Positions 30,362 to 38,900 of a DNA stretch of 41,668 nucleotides are shown piece by piece. This DNA is from Nanobdellota archaeon (lineage in GTDB: Archaea; Nanobdellota; Nanobdellia; Pacearchaeales; GW2011-AR1): contig JADFRY010000007.1 in the NCBI GenBank assembly GCA_022561055.1, positions 1 through 41,668 of the forward strand. The letters run 5' to 3'. How positions within the stretch are numbered: position 1 is the first letter of the stretch; each line of letters starts with the position of its first letter. Both the position numbers and the translations under genes were made by a program. A model generated the notes under the pieces. It had not been told where the DNA came from and did no database searches. It saw only the letters and a list, made by a program, of their open reading frames with translations.

Positions 30362-30952
30362 TCAACATCCTTTTGCTATTTCTGATTTTAATTTATCTAC
30401 TGATCTTGCACCAAATCCCCCTAATTTTCTAAAACTTCCATCTTCACAAATTAATATCATAGGCGCAGTTGGAGCACTTACAATACTTACACCAAACTCA
30501 TCAATTAGAGACTGTGTCATATCTATAGGAGAAATAGCATAATACCATGTAAAATCATTTGCATTTATGTGAGATCTTATTCTATCTTCATCTTCGCTTG
30601 GGTCTGTATCTAAAGAAATAGAAATAACACTATCGCCGACCTCATCATGAAGCCCCTTTATTTCTTTTTGTTGCTTTGTACATGTCGGGCACCAAACCGC
30701 AAAGCTTTCTAATAAAATTGGTTTGCCTGCAAAATCACTAATCTTAAATATCTCTCCAGTAGCCACATCGGTAAGCTCAAAATTCATCCACTCCCGAGTT
30801 TCTCCAGGAGCAGAGGCAGAACCTGAACCTCCAGAACTTCCACCAATATTTATAAAAGATTTTCCACCAGCAAAAAAGAACACAACTATTGCTAATACGA
30901 TAATTACTACAGCATAAATTAAAATTTTATTACTCTTTTTTTCAGTCGCCAT
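30362..30952 (-). CDS. Membrane-anchored TlpA/thioredoxin-fold protein (196 aa)
   Basis: An N-terminal membrane anchor (about 9-27) and a Gly/Ser-rich linker (about 35-49) precede a TlpA-like domain with the active-site W-C-P-T-C (about 89-93). The central strand S-I-S-L-D-T-D follows, and the cis-Pro region A-P-T-A-P-M-I-L (about 161-168). Acts outside the cytoplasmic membrane, most likely as the partner of CcdA (18 nt downstream). Likely substrates are Cys-bearing exported proteins such as the DUF3179 protein encoded nearby. Confidence 0.9.
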   Translation of the reverse strand: MATEKKSNKILIYAVVIIVLAIVVFFFAGGKSFINIGGSSGGSGSASAPGETREWMNFELTDVATGEIFKISDFAGKPILLESFAVWCPTCTKQQKEIKGLHDEVGDSVISISLDTDPSEDEDRIRSHINANDFTWYYAISPIDMTQSLIDEFGVSIVSAPTAPMILICEDGSFRKLGGFGARSVDKLKSEIAKGC

Positions 30953-30989
30953 TATAACAAGTTAACAATTGTGAATCTTATATATCTTA

Positions 30990-31002
30990 CGGAAACAGAG
31001 TT
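30990..31002 (-). promoter_or_regulatory. Shared upstream element, copy 2 (TlpA promoter)
   Basis: AACTCTGTTTCCG (minus strand) is followed by TAAGATATATAAG, the TATA region of the TlpA gene, about 24-33 nt before its ATG at 30952. Confidence 0.4.
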
Positions 31003-31008
31003 TACTTT

Positions 31009-31269
31009 CTATCCTCTCCCTTGTAACTTATTATAAAACCAAGCAATTACAATACCTCCGATAAGGCCGTCAACAAAAGCATAAATTGTTCCTATTATAG
31101 TCCCTAACAAAGTTGTACTATAACCAATATAAACAGTACCTATAAGTTCTACCCAGGCAGTTCCATAGTTAAACAACCATGAAGTTAGTCCTAAGAACAA
31201 AGCCCCCAGACCAAAAGTAATTCCCAATGCAAGTCCAAAATTTAAAGTATTTAGAGTACTTCTTGGCAT
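31009..31269 (-). CDS. Small two- to three-TM protein, holin-like (86 aa)
   Basis: Hydrophobic segments span about 10-32, 40-60 and 62-80. The sequence N-Y-G-T-A-W-V-E-L-I-G-T-V-Y-I-G-Y and the F-V-D-G-L-I-G-G end resemble the small proteins annotated as bacteriophage-holin-like in DPANN genomes. A true lytic role is not implied. A TATA-like CATTTATATAATTC lies 17-27 nt upstream. It is separate from the liv operon. Confidence 0.7.
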   Translation of the reverse strand: MPRSTLNTLNFGLALGITFGLGALFLGLTSWLFNYGTAWVELIGTVYIGYSTTLLGTIIGTIYAFVDGLIGGIVIAWFYNKLQGRG

Positions 31270-31303
31270 ATTATATCAAATAGTAAGAATTATATAAATG
31301 TTC

Positions 31304-32116
31304 TTAATACCTTCCTCCAAGATAAACTTGCTGAATTTTTTTATTTCTTAAAATTTCTCTTCCTCCCTCCAAAGCTATTTTTCCGTCTTCTAAAAGATAA
31401 GTTCTGTCTGCAATCTCAATTGCTTTCTTTGCATTTTGCTCAACAATTAAGATTGAAATATTAAAGTCGTCTCTTAACTTTTTTATTGTACTAAAAATCT
31501 CTTTCTGCAATTTCGGAGACAAGCCCAAAGAAGGCTCATCCAGCATTAATAAATCAGGTTTTAGCATTAATGCTCTTCCTAAAGCTAACATTTGTCTTTC
31601 GCCACCGCTTAAACTAAAAGCAAACTTCTTCTCCCTTTCTCTCAAAATAGGAAATTTCTTATAAACTTCATTTATCCTTCTCTCAATTTCTTTTTTACTC
31701 GAAGCCTTACCTCTTAAAGACTTCAACTCGTGAGAGTTGAATGTATCAGAGAACAAAGTTCGCTGAGCGAGAGTTCGAGAATTCCTTGAATTCTTGTTAT
31801 CCTTGATTAGTTCTACACCAATTTCCAAGTTTTCTCTCACACTCAAATTTCCAAAAATAATTCTTCCTTGACAAACATAACATATACCCTCTCTAATCAA
31901 CTCATGAGTTTTTAATCCTCTGATATTTTTACCTTTAAAATTAATTTTCCCAGAACTCACGTGGGCAATATTAAATACAGATTTAATAACAGTACTTTTA
32001 CCAGCACCATTAGGTCCAATTAAAGCAACTATTTCTTTGTCGCCAATGTGCATATCTATACCTTTCAAGACTTCTAACTCGCCGTAGCCTGAATGTAGGT
32101 TTTTTATTTGTAGCAT
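31304..32116 (-). CDS. livF: Branched-chain amino acid ABC transporter ATPase LivF with in-frame hairpin insert (270 aa)
   Basis: ABC ATPase with Walker A GPNGAGKST (34-42), signature L-S-G-G-E-R-Q (169-175) and Walker B L-L-M-L-D-E-P (189-195). It is about 35 residues longer than the usual 235-residue LivF. The extra segment falls between E-L-I-K-D (102-106) and S-K-K-E-I-E-R (140-146), residues about 107-139, rich in N, S, R and T. It is encoded by the hairpin element at 31722-31781. The surrounding domain is intact, so the insert is probably a surface loop. Confidence 0.93.
   Translation of the reverse strand: MLQIKNLHSGYGELEVLKGIDMHIGDKEIVALIGPNGAGKSTVIKSVFNIAHVSSGKINFKGKNIRGLKTHELIREGICYVCQGRIIFGNLSVRENLEIGVELIKDNKNSRNSRTLAQRTLFSDTFNSHELKSLRGKASSKKEIERRINEVYKKFPILREREKKFAFSLSGGERQMLALGRALMLKPDLLMLDEPSLGLSPKLQKEIFSTIKKLRDDFNISILIVEQNAKKAIEIADRTYLLEDGKIALEGGREILRNKKIQQVYLGGRY
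31722..31781. repeat. Paired hairpin element inserted in frame in livF
   Basis: TTCAACTC-GTGA-GAGTTGAA (31722-31741, 8 bp) and AGAATTC-CTT-GAATTCT (31778-31794 region, 7 bp) flank a middle with GAAC-AAA-GTTC and CGCT-GAG-CGAG-like mini hairpins. The TTCAACTC arm matches the elements at 6388 and 25235. Confidence 0.65.
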
Positions 32117-32159
32117 TTTTATTTTTTCTTTTAAAGTAATTTTAGTTTTTTATTTTTTC

Positions 32160-32891
32160 TCATTCCCCCAAATAAGCCTCCAAAACTTTCTTGTTATTCT
32201 GTATCTTACGAGGAGTTCCATGCGCAATTACCTTGCCATAATCTAAAACAAATACATAATCTGCTAAATCCATTACAAAATTCATATCATGCTCTATAAT
32301 TAAAATTGTATCTCCTTTTTTTCTGAGTTTTCTCAATATTTCTTTAATCCCCTTTCTTAGTTTAGGATTAACGCCCGCCACTGGCTCATCAAGCATCAAA
32401 ATTTTATGTGGTTTAGCAATTGCAATAGCCAAATCTAATAATTTCCTTTGTCCATAACTTAGCTCAGTCGCATGAGTATCCAATGGTTTGTCAAAGCCCA
32501 CTAAATTCAAAATGTCTTTTATTCTCTTTTCATTATCTTCTCTTTTTCCAAACAAACTTCTTATTAATTTCTCATCGCTCTCCAACAAAGCTATTTCTAA
32601 ATGGTCTTTTATTGTTAAATTTCTAAATAGTCTAACTTCTTGAAACGTCCTCGAGATGCCGAGTTTTGCTATATTAAAATCCTCTTTTTCCGTTATATCT
32701 TCTTTATCAAGATAAATTCTTCCAGAATCTTTTTTTATCAGGTTTGAAATTACATTAAACAAAGTTGATTTTCCACTCCCGTTCGGTCCGATGATTGCAA
32801 TTATTTTTTCTTTTTCAATCTCGAGACTGCATTTATCCAATGCTCTTACTCCTCCAAAGTTTTTTGTGACTTGTTTTATTTTAAGCATCAT
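32160..32891 (-). CDS. livG: Branched-chain amino acid ABC transporter ATPase LivG (243 aa)
   Basis: Walker A GPNGSGKST (about 34-42), signature L-S-Y-G-Q-R-K (about 144-150), Walker B I-L-M-L-D-E-P and the switch His in I-I-E-H-D-M all present. The A-V-A-G-V-N-P following Walker B is typical of LivG. Its start overlaps the livM stop by 4 nt. A/T-rich 43-nt spacer separates it from livF. Confidence 0.95.
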   Translation of the reverse strand: MMLKIKQVTKNFGGVRALDKCSLEIEKEKIIAIIGPNGSGKSTLFNVISNLIKKDSGRIYLDKEDITEKEDFNIAKLGISRTFQEVRLFRNLTIKDHLEIALLESDEKLIRSLFGKREDNEKRIKDILNLVGFDKPLDTHATELSYGQRKLLDLAIAIAKPHKILMLDEPVAGVNPKLRKGIKEILRKLRKKGDTILIIEHDMNFVMDLADYVFVLDYGKVIAHGTPRKIQNNKKVLEAYLGE

Positions 32892-33775
32892 TCCAAATCA
32901 ACCCTCCCAAAAAGCCCTCGCGGTTTATACATTAGTATAGTAATCAATATCAATGCATAAATAATTTGTCTTCCCGGTCCGATAATTGAACTAGGCAAAG
33001 CTAAAAATCTTAATACTTCTGGAATAAGCAATATTACAAATGACGCAAGAATACTTCCTTTTATAGATGCAAGCCCACCAACAATAACTATTGTCAAAAC
33101 AAGTATAATTTCGCTTAAATGAAAAGAAGAAGGGTCAATAAAACTAAGATAATGGGCAAATAAGCTTCCTGCAATTCCTGCGAAAAACCCTGAGATTATC
33201 ATGGCTTTATATTTTAACTTCACGGTATTTTTTCCTAAGACTCGCAATCCAATTTCATCATCTCTCGTTGCCTCCAAAATCCTGCCAAAAGGAGATTTCA
33301 CAATTTTATAGATAATAAAAACAGAAACAAAAGCAACTATAGCAACAAAAATAAGATAAGAGAAGTTGCTTTGAATAGTTAATCCAAATAAGCTAGGTTT
33401 CGGAATCCCCGGTATTCCAAGAGGACCGTGAGTCAAACCTTGCAAGTTTAACAATAAATTAACCACAATAAAAGCAAACCCAAGCGTGGCAAGAGCAAAA
33501 TAATCCCCTTTCAATTTTTTTGTTGCCAATACCAAGACATAACCAAAAAAACCCGCAAAAATCCCTGCTGCTAAGAAAGCGATGACAAATGGAAAATCCA
33601 ATCTCGTCATTAGTAATGCCGAGGTATAAGCTCCTATAGCAAAAAGTGCAACATGACCCAAATTAAGCATGCCAGTATATCCTAGAGTAAGATTTAAGCT
33701 CACAACTAAAATTATGTAAATTCCTATAAATATCAATAAATTTGTTATATAAGGACTTATGAATTCAACTGGCAT
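32888..33775 (-). CDS. livM: Branched-chain amino acid ABC transporter permease LivM (295 aa)
   Basis: Permease with eight or nine TM segments. LivM landmarks are L-N-L-T-L-G-Y-T-G-M-L-N-L-G-H-V-A-L-F-A-I-G-A-Y (about 26-49), the G-R-I-L-E-A-T-R-D-D-E-I-G-L-R-V-L-G cytoplasmic EAA-like loop and Y-K-P-R-G-L-F-G at the end. Couples LivG/LivF ATP hydrolysis to import. 3 nt after livH stop. Confidence 0.95.
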   Translation of the reverse strand: MPVEFISPYITNLLIFIGIYIILVVSLNLTLGYTGMLNLGHVALFAIGAYTSALLMTRLDFPFVIAFLAAGIFAGFFGYVLVLATKKLKGDYFALATLGFAFIVVNLLLNLQGLTHGPLGIPGIPKPSLFGLTIQSNFSYLIFVAIVAFVSVFIIYKIVKSPFGRILEATRDDEIGLRVLGKNTVKLKYKAMIISGFFAGIAGSLFAHYLSFIDPSSFHLSEIILVLTIVIVGGLASIKGSILASFVILLIPEVLRFLALPSSIIGPGRQIIYALILITILMYKPRGLFGRVDLE

Positions 33776-33778
33776 TTT

Positions 33779-34660
33779 TTATTTTTCAACCTCCCTTTTC
33801 AAGCCAAACAATCCTCTGGGTCTAAACAATAAAAATATTAGAAGCAAGGCAAAAGCAATTGCATCTTTATATCCAGATGGCAAAAACCAAATTCCATAAT
33901 TTTCGGCAAATCCTAGAATATAACTGCCCAAGATAGAAGCAGGCACACTCGTTATGCCTCCGATAACAGCACCGGTAAATCCTCTAATAATAAGGTCAGT
34001 GCCCATTAAAGGTCTTAAATTCTGTTCCAAGCCAATTAATATTCCCGCAATTCCTGCCAGGACAGAGCCAATAATAAAAGAATAGCTAGCAACTCTCTTA
34101 TAATTAATTCCAACAATACTTGCCAGCTCTTTATTGTCTGCAACAGCCCTCATATCTCTGCCAAGTCTTGTCTTTTTCATAAAAAAATAGAGCGAGACAA
34201 ACAAAATTACCGAAGATAAAATTATAACTATTTGCAGAGGGGTGATTATAGCTCCAAAAAAATTAAGTCCTTGGGCAACTTCAATAAAATTAATTACCTT
34301 AACATCAGCACCATAGATTATCTGAATTAAATTCTCAACTAAAATTAGAATCCCGATAGATGCAATGAGTAAAATTACATTTGAAGCTTTTTTATTTTGT
34401 AAAGGCAAATATATTCCTCTATACATCAACAAACCAAAAACTCCAGAAAAAATTAAAGTCAGCAAAACAGAAAAATAAAAATTAATTCCTGCCAAAGAAA
34501 AAAACGAATATAACAGATAAGCTGCAACAGCCACGCTAACTCCATGAGCAAAATGCATAAATTTATTTGTTCCATAAATCAAAGAAAACCCGCTTGCCAC
34601 AAGCGCATAAATGCTTCCAGCAATCAAGCCGTTTACTGTTAGTTGTGAGAAGATTGACAT
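33779..34660 (-). CDS. livH: Branched-chain amino acid ABC transporter permease LivH (293 aa)
   Basis: Permease homologous to LivH with N-G-L-I-A-G-S-I-Y-A-L-V-A-S-G-F-S-L-I-Y-G at the N-terminus, the R-A-V-A-D-N-K-E-L-A-S-I-V-G-I-N loop that contacts the ATPase, and F-R-P-R-G-L-F-G at the end. It heads the transcript livH-livM-livG-livF, with a promoter separate from that of livK. Confidence 0.95.
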   Translation of the reverse strand: MSIFSQLTVNGLIAGSIYALVASGFSLIYGTNKFMHFAHGVSVAVAAYLLYSFFSLAGINFYFSVLLTLIFSGVFGLLMYRGIYLPLQNKKASNVILLIASIGILILVENLIQIIYGADVKVINFIEVAQGLNFFGAIITPLQIVIILSSVILFVSLYFFMKKTRLGRDMRAVADNKELASIVGINYKRVASYSFIIGSVLAGIAGILIGLEQNLRPLMGTDLIIRGFTGAVIGGITSVPASILGSYILGFAENYGIWFLPSGYKDAIAFALLLIFLLFRPRGLFGLKREVEK

Positions 34661-34681
34661 GTAAAGAAAAGATAAAAATAA

Positions 34682-34699
34682 TTAATAAATGTTTTGTTA
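34682..34699 (-). promoter_or_regulatory. livH promoter, 18-nt block identical to livK promoter
   Basis: TAACAAAACATTTATTAA (minus strand) ends 22 nt before the livH ATG. The TATA-like TTTATTAA is at 22-29 nt and the upstream AACAAAACA occupies the BRE position. It repeats exactly at 35843-35860 before livK with the same 22-nt spacing. Confidence 0.65.
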
Positions 34700-34702
34700 G
34701 GG

Positions 34703-35821
34703 CTATTCTAAAACAACAAACTCTCCATTAGAAATTATCTCTAGTACTGGTTGTTTATTTGCCGGATAATTATTATTACCAAAATAAATTTGACCTGAAG
34801 TTCCTGATAAATCTACTTCCCTCAAGCCTCTTATTATACCATCAGAACTATATCCATATTTCTCAATAGCATTTTTAATTACATAAACTGTATCATATGC
34901 TATATCACTATATATTTCTGGCGTTTTTCCATATTCTAAAGAGAATTTTTCTATGAATTCTTGAGAAGGCTCACTAAATCTAAATATTGTTACCCCTTCA
35001 CTTAGTTCTATTGATAATCTACCTGCTTCTATGCTGCTAGCAAAATTTGAATGTGCTAGAATCTTGCTCCCTATCCCTAATTCTATTCTTTTTTTCCCGA
35101 ATAATGCCATATCATTGAAATTGATTGTAACAAAGATAGAATCAACATCGAGATCTTTTAAAATAGAAAGATCTGTTGATATATCATTATTATCAAAACT
35201 TTGGAGAATTCTCTCTTCCACAACTGTTGCATCTGTATTTTCTATTGCCTTCTTAAATGTATCAAGATGCGCTAAACCCCACGGATTATTTACAACAATT
35301 ATGCCAACCCTTTCTATTGCATTATCAATAATAAATTTCTCAAAAACTTCTTGATTTACAGCTACAGGTGAATGCATACTAAAGAAATAAGGACTCTCTT
35401 GTTCCAACGTATCTGGCAAAGCAGAAGGTGATAATATGACAACTTGCTTTTTCTCAGACTCTGGAATAATTGCATTTGCAAGTATGTCCCATGTTCCTCC
35501 AATAACAACTTCTACACCATTTACATCTATTAATTTATTGTACGATATCAAGCTCTTTGCAGGATTAGTTTGGTCGTCTTCATAAATAATCTCTATTGGC
35601 TTACCGTTTATTCCTCCAGCTTCATTTATTTCTTTAACAGCCAGATCAATACCTTGTCTTTCATTTTGGCCATGAATAGAAGCTATTCCCGTAAGTGGAA
35701 GAATTGCCCCGATCTTTATCGTTTCTTCTTGCGGAGAAGAACCAGCAATCATATAAAATACAATTAAAACAATAATAACCACAACCCCGATAATCAACCA
35801 ATTCTTTTGTTCTTTATTCAT
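34703..35821 (-). CDS. livK: Extracellular substrate-binding protein LivK (372 aa)
   Basis: A type I periplasmic-binding fold. A TM anchor (about 9-26) replaces a cleaved signal. I-K-I-G-A-I-L-P-L-T-G (35-45), the E-I-I-Y-E-D-D-Q-T-N-P region and A-Y-D-T-V-Y-V-I (about 305) are family landmarks. Captures amino acids for LivHMGF; the ligand is not determined from sequence. Transcribed from its own promoter, which shares 18 nt with that of livH. Confidence 0.93.
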   Translation of the reverse strand: MNKEQKNWLIIGVVVIIVLIVFYMIAGSSPQEETIKIGAILPLTGIASIHGQNERQGIDLAVKEINEAGGINGKPIEIIYEDDQTNPAKSLISYNKLIDVNGVEVVIGGTWDILANAIIPESEKKQVVILSPSALPDTLEQESPYFFSMHSPVAVNQEVFEKFIIDNAIERVGIIVVNNPWGLAHLDTFKKAIENTDATVVEERILQSFDNNDISTDLSILKDLDVDSIFVTINFNDMALFGKKRIELGIGSKILAHSNFASSIEAGRLSIELSEGVTIFRFSEPSQEFIEKFSLEYGKTPEIYSDIAYDTVYVIKNAIEKYGYSSDGIIRGLREVDLSGTSGQIYFGNNNYPANKQPVLEIISNGEFVVLE

Positions 35822-35842
35822 AGAAACTTTAAATAAAATATG

Positions 35843-35860
35843 TTAATAAATGTTTTGTTA
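35843..35860 (-). promoter_or_regulatory. livK promoter, 18-nt block identical to livH promoter
   Basis: TAACAAAACATTTATTAA (minus strand), 22 nt before the livK ATG at 35821; exact copy of the block at 34682-34699. Confidence 0.65.
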
Positions 35861-35886
35861 AGATTATGTTGTTTTGGCCCTTCTAC

Positions 35887-35929
35887 TGGTTATGGGTGGA
35901 TGACTTCTTCTAAAACAGCACCATAACCA
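35887..35929. repeat. Inverted repeat after the subtilase gene
   Basis: TGGTTATGG (35887-35895) and CCATAACCA (35921-35929) form a 9-bp stem with a 25-nt loop, 8 nt beyond the subtilase stop. It may end or protect that transcript; no T-run follows on the minus strand, so it is not a classical terminator. Confidence 0.4.
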
Positions 35930-35936
35930 TTTCCTA

Positions 35937-38900
35937 TTATATATTAGCTAAATCAAATATTTCAGCATCACTCAAAACCCTGTTATAAAGCCTGAAGTCA
36001 TCAATCTTTCCCTCAAAACCTGTACCGTTACCAGCAGGCAATGGCATCTTATTCCCCACAACCAACGGACCGTTTGTATTTCTAATATTTGACACACTAG
36101 GAATATTACACGTCTTAACTTCTACTCCATCAACATAAATCTTCACTACCTGATTTCTAACATCGATGACTCCGGCAACATGATACCACCAATTTTCTAC
36201 TCTAATAGGAAAGGTGTCTGTCGTGCATGCAAACTGACCGACCCCAATTCTATTCTCTGGAGTAAAAGCTAACTGCACTTTACTATTAAATCCACCAGTG
36301 CTAGGGTCTCTGACTCCCGCCAAGAATAAAGCAAACTCTCTATTATCACTCATGACAGAGCCAGGACTCCCATCAGGATTACCCTTCCAAACAATGGTCT
36401 GAAATGTTTTCCATTTTCTCCTCGTATTAACCCATGCAGAAATAGTCATCTCTTCATCAAAATACAAAAATGGATCATCTTCCACAATAACGCGACCTCT
36501 CCATCCGCTAAAATTAAGAGCTCCATCTATCTTTCCAGGAACCAACCCTGCTGCAAAAACATCCGCATCACGTCCATATATGGAGCTGTCAGGCGTCATT
36601 CCATTTACAATCTCATCAAACTTGTAATGAACAAGCAACTCCACCGGGCATATAGGAGACTCTGGCCATTCTCCATAAGGATAGGATTGATTATATGGAC
36701 AGCTGTCAATTACATCATCTCTAAAAGAATTCCAACTATAAAGACAATTAGGGTGAGGGTTCTCAGCTTCACAGAAGTAAGGCTCTTCCATTCTTCCCCA
36801 AAAATTTCCTTCCCCATTATATGATAACTCTAAAGGAGCCCTAGGCTCATAAATCATTGCCGCACCAGTATGACTAATAATTGAATTGTGCCTTATTAAG
36901 GGATTTAGAGGCCTACCAAATGGAAAAAATGACATTCCGCAACTCATAAAAACAGAAGATGTTCCTGTATTAAAAAAGTTATACTCTATCCATGGTTCCT
37001 CCATCCATCCTTTAATTGCACAAGACCCTGAAGATACATTATTTCCAATAATACTTATTTTGTAGGCATTAATAAACATGCCATCCCAATGTATACCAGA
37101 TACATCAATAGTATTATTCTCGATTCTTCTCACATAATCATTATCAAAATCATAGTCCCTTACAACAATTCCTGCTCCATGAAAACCTACAATACTGATA
37201 TAATTATTTAGTATTTTATAATTTTGATTTTTAACTGTGTTTAGAATACCTAAATGACCTAAATGAATCCCGCTGTTTGCAGTAATATTTGAAAGAACAT
37301 TATTAGAAATTTCTGAATTGTTTGTGTCTGATAAGATAATTCCATCACCGACAACATTATTATTTTTAATAGTAATGTTTTCTCCATACGATACTTGAAT
37401 ATGGCCTGATTGCAAGTTTTCTATTACAGAATTCTCGATATCAAAAAAATAGTAAATAGGCAACCCACCTACAAGATTAGAAGTATCTATAGAATGATTT
37501 AAAGTAGCCGGATCAAATAATCCATAGACTAGTAAACCTTTCCAACTATTATTGGTAAAGGAATTAGATTTTAAAGTAGCATTTTTACTCATCCAGATAT
37601 ATAAGCCATAACCATTTCCACTTAAACTATTATTGAGAATTACAGCGTTATCAGTATATCTTAGAGCTATCCCTTCATCTCCAAAATTTTCTATGTTGCA
37701 ATTTGTTATTTTAATATTTTTATTATGGATATTTCGCAAATAAGACGAGATAGCACTAGGATACCTGTAACTATTGCTGGAGATTTCATGTTTGATTGTA
37801 TGCCCCCTACAATCTATTGATATATCATCTTTAGTAACACTAATGCAACTAGACGAGGTGGAAATATTCTCAGTAAGTTGTATATTTGCTCCAGGAATAT
37901 CTGCATATATATTACATTCTAAACAACTTGAGCAACTGAATTCTTTATTTGGATTATTTACTAAAACTATAAATGTTGTGTCCTCGCTGCTCGTATTTGT
38001 AATTGTGGTCACAGTTAGTTTTAAATTATAGACCGAATCTTCAATTATTTCAGTATTCCAATTTTCATATAAAATACCATTTGTCGGAAGTGTTTGTGAT
38101 TCAATAAGCAATATCCAATCTGTAGGATTAGTGCCCCTGCCATATTCAACCTTGTAGCTACTAAAATCATCGGCATAGACTACCCCAGTTATATTTACTG
38201 TTCCGTTAATAAATCCAGAAGTATTCAAAATAGCGACAGGTGGTTTATCAGACAGTACGGCTAACAACGCATCAATCCTTCCATATCCTTGCGTTAAAAA
38301 ATCATAACCTAAATCTACCGCAGTATTTCTTAAAGCCATTTTTATTTCGTCTGGTGTCCAATCTGGGTTTTTCTGTATCATCAAAGCTGCAGTGCCTGAG
38401 ACGTGAGGAGCAGCCATACTTGTCCCAGAGATAGAAATGTGTTTGTTGTCTAAACAACGCAAACGACTCAACCAATCATCCCACTGAGCCGCACAAATAT
38501 CAACGCCCGGCGCGACAACATCCGGCTTGATTAATCCAAAATTTAGACCCATAACTGGTCCGCGAGAACTAAAACTCGCTATTACATCGCTTTTGTCCGA
38601 TGCACCAACTGTAACCGCTTTCCTCGCAACACCAGGACTACTTATATACCCATATCCCAACTGTCCGGCATTACCTGCGGCAACAACAGAAACAACCCCT
38701 ACAGCTACAGCATTATCAATAGCAGTTGACGTTGGATCATCTGGCCCACAATCTCTATTATACTCAAAAAAACAATACGCCCCCAAACTTAAGCTTATTA
38801 CATCTAAATGCTCAGAGAAGTTATTGTTCTGGTTTGGGTCAACACTTCGCTCAATAGCGGCAATTATACCAGAAAAATAGCCCCGCCCGTTCTCATTTAA

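Noticed and set aside
32117-32159. T-rich terminator between livG and livF
   Set aside because: On the transcribed strand the stretch is A-rich in the mRNA, so it is not a T-run terminator.
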